Assembly (NCBI GenBank): GCA_013298325.1
Contig: JAAFHJ010000253.1
Span: 1-7,072, forward strand
DNA: 7,072 nt
From: Myxococcales bacterium
Lineage (GTDB): Bacteria > Myxococcota_A > Polyangia > Polyangiales > Polyangiaceae
Reading direction: 5' to 3'
The notes under the pieces are model-generated. The model saw nothing but the letters and a program-made list of their open reading frames with translations, did not search any database and was not told where the DNA came from. A program made the translations under genes and the position numbers. This document shows, piece by piece, positions 6,051 through 7,072 of this stretch. Each line of letters starts with the position of its first letter. The stretch's first letter is position 1.

Positions 6051-6833
6051 TCAGCGCGGCTGAAATACCGGAAAGAAAACGCGCGGCGCACGCTTCTTGC
6101 GAAGGCACTTGGTGTGGCCGGAGAGGAAGCAGACCGTGAGTGCGCGCCGCGGAAGTCCCGTCGTACTCCGCCCCGAGCGGTGCCACACGTGATTGTGGAC
6201 GAGCATCACTTCGCCAGCCACCGCCGGCTCCCGCACGATGTGGGCCTCCGCGTCGGCTTCTTCCAGCTTATTCTTCGGTACGACACCACCGAGCGGCGTC
6301 GCGAGCCCTTTCTTGTGGCTCCCCGGCACAAATTCCAGGCAGCCGCCGTCGAGGGGCGCGTCGTCGAGGGCCGTCCAGATCTGGAGCTTCGGCTCCCGAT
6401 CGAGGCCCCAGAAGGTCCCGCCATCTTGGTGGAAAGGGAGGTCACTGCCGCCGGTTGCCGCTGCTTTGTTGAAGACGAGTGCGCGATAAATGGCGATCGG
6501 ATCGCCGTCGTAGGCGTGCTTAGCAATCGCCTCAAAAATGGGATTTTCGATCCACGAAAGAAACAGCGGATCCCGCTCAAGCTTTTCAACTTTCCGATAA
6601 CGAAGAGTCGGACCTTCCCAGCCTTTTCCGTAAGTGAGATCGTCGTAGGAGCCGCTGTCGGCGTCCCGCTGAAAGAAGAGCTCGGGGTAGGTCACTTCGC
6701 CGAGCATGATCGCGTCGATGCGATCGCGGAGCTCGCGGAGCGTCTCTTCGCCAGCAATACGGCCGACGCGCGCGTAGCCGTCGCGGTCGTAGTCTTGAAA
6801 AATACGTTCGATTTCAGAGTCTTGGAGCTTCAT
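6051..6833 (-). CDS. Phytanoyl-CoA dioxygenase (PhyH) family Fe(II)/2-oxoglutarate oxygenase
   Basis: This 260-residue protein is within the usual PhyH range. The iron ligands are visible as H135-x-D137 (LPFHQDGGTFWG) and the distal H218 (VWHRSGRS), with R229 eleven residues later placed to bind the 2-oxoglutarate carboxylate, the same spacing as H264/R275 in human phytanoyl-CoA hydroxylase. DAPLDGGCLEFVPGSHKKG (159-177) is the conserved core strand and turn. The family hydroxylates small organic substrates using O2 and 2-oxoglutarate; bacterial members act on lipids, natural products or halogenated and quaternary amine compounds, and the substrate here is unknown. The open frame reaches back to 7001, but the CAT at 6831-6833 (Met-Lys-Leu) is chosen because it follows the stop of the aldo/keto reductase gene by 4 nt, with TAAGG overlapping that stop as a close, weak ribosome site. 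The cytosolic location is inferred from lack of a signal peptide. Confidence 0.92.
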   Translation of the reverse strand: MKLQDSEIERIFQDYDRDGYARVGRIAGEETLRELRDRIDAIMLGEVTYPELFFQRDADSGSYDDLTYGKGWEGPTLRYRKVEKLERDPLFLSWIENPIFEAIAKHAYDGDPIAIYRALVFNKAAATGGSDLPFHQDGGTFWGLDREPKLQIWTALDDAPLDGGCLEFVPGSHKKGLATPLGGVVPKNKLEEADAEAHIVREPAVAGEVMLVHNHVWHRSGRSTTGLPRRALTVCFLSGHTKCLRKKRAPRVFFPVFQPR

Positions 6834-6837
6834 CGCC

Positions 6838-7072
6838 TTAGCCAGTCGCGGTTGCCTCGGTCCCTCGCCACCGCCGAGCGAGGTGGTCGATCGCAACGCG
6901 AAGCTCCTCCGGAAGCGCTGCCGTAGCACAGGCGCCATCGAGGTGCTCGGGCCCCTTCGGACCGAGAATCGTCGTGACCGGCGCCGCGCCGACGAACCCA
7001 TAGGCGAGTTCGCGCAGGGAAATGTTGTAAGATGCAGCGAGTTCGGCGAGTTCGACGATGCGGGACGCGAGC
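6838..7072 (-). CDS. Aldo/keto reductase, C-terminal fragment (5' end beyond window)
   Basis: On the minus strand an open frame enters from the right edge and runs 77 residues to a TAA at 6838-6840. It begins within RIVELAELAASYNISLREL, continues AYGFVGAAPVTTILGPKGPEHLDGA, and ends with LPEELRVAIDHLARRWRG. This is the C-terminal end of an aldo/keto reductase: the helix before the last strand (A-x-x-x-x-I-S-L-x-x-L-A), the strand with V-T-T-I-L-G, and the G-x-x-x-P-E-x-L NADPH-contacting motif. The catalytic Tyr/Lys/Asp/His lie outside the window. Such enzymes reduce carbonyls or oxidise sugars with NADP(H); the substrate cannot be told. It is followed after 4 nt by the PhyH-family gene, so the two form an operon. 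Confidence 0.85.
   Translation of the reverse strand, partial: LASRIVELAELAASYNISLRELAYGFVGAAPVTTILGPKGPEHLDGACATAALPEELRVAIDHLARRWRGTEATATG

Noticed and set aside
5890..6186. 98-codon minus-strand frame across the convergent gap
   Set aside because: Overlaps the dioxygenase 3' end and the coiled-coil gene 3' end, no ribosome site, no domain.
6114..6926. 270-codon + strand frame opposite the PhyH-family gene
   Set aside because: No recognisable domain, while the minus strand has the complete HxD...H...R ligand set.

Overview
The window is GC-rich DNA with dense genes and G/C-ending codons. It most resembles a Myxococcota (deltaproteobacterial) chromosome. This is inferred from three things: secreted OB-fold proteins, a zinc-ribbon/lipoprotein-like small protein with an Asp/Ala/Gly-rich tail, and a phytanoyl-CoA dioxygenase typical of those genomes. 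There is no rRNA, tRNA, CRISPR array, insertion sequence or phage gene that I can support.

Layout. (1) Positions 1-4151, + strand: a tightly packed gene run. It starts with the 3' end of a probable secreted OB-fold protein. After a 25-nt gap carrying a good ribosome binding site comes a 97-residue protein with an N-terminal four-cysteine zinc-ribbon-like motif, one hydrophobic segment ending in Cys, a CAYGSP motif and an acidic low-complexity tail. Next are a radical SAM/SPASM peptide-maturase-like enzyme, a GT-C-type multi-membrane-spanning protein and a GNAT-family acetyltransferase. The last three genes each start inside the stop codon of the gene before (GTGA, GTGA, ATGA), so the four genes from 504 look translationally coupled. 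(2) Positions 4152-4787: about 636 nt with no convincing gene and a more mixed base composition. (3) Positions 4788-5918, + strand: an unrecognised 376-residue protein with a long N-terminal coiled coil that includes five back-to-back 14-residue repeats, then a Pro-rich linker and a globular C-terminal part. (4) Positions 5919-6050: a short convergent gap with one weak hairpin. (5) Positions 6051-7072, - strand: a two-gene unit, an aldo/keto reductase (only its C-terminal 77 residues are in the window) followed 4 nt later by a phytanoyl-CoA dioxygenase-family Fe(II)/2-oxoglutarate oxygenase.

How the genes may work together. The four-gene coupled cassette at 504-4151 is the most interesting part. 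A radical SAM/SPASM enzyme directly behind and coupled to a small Cys-containing membrane or lipoprotein candidate has the form of a maturase with its substrate. It recalls, by architecture and by the CxYGxP-like motif, the 'rSAM/lipoprotein' systems described by family models mostly in Bacteroidetes and spirochaetes. The membrane GT-C-like protein and the acetyltransferase would then be accessory modification genes. The modification, the substrate and the role of the last two genes are inference. The minus-strand pair looks like ordinary small-molecule oxidation/reduction.
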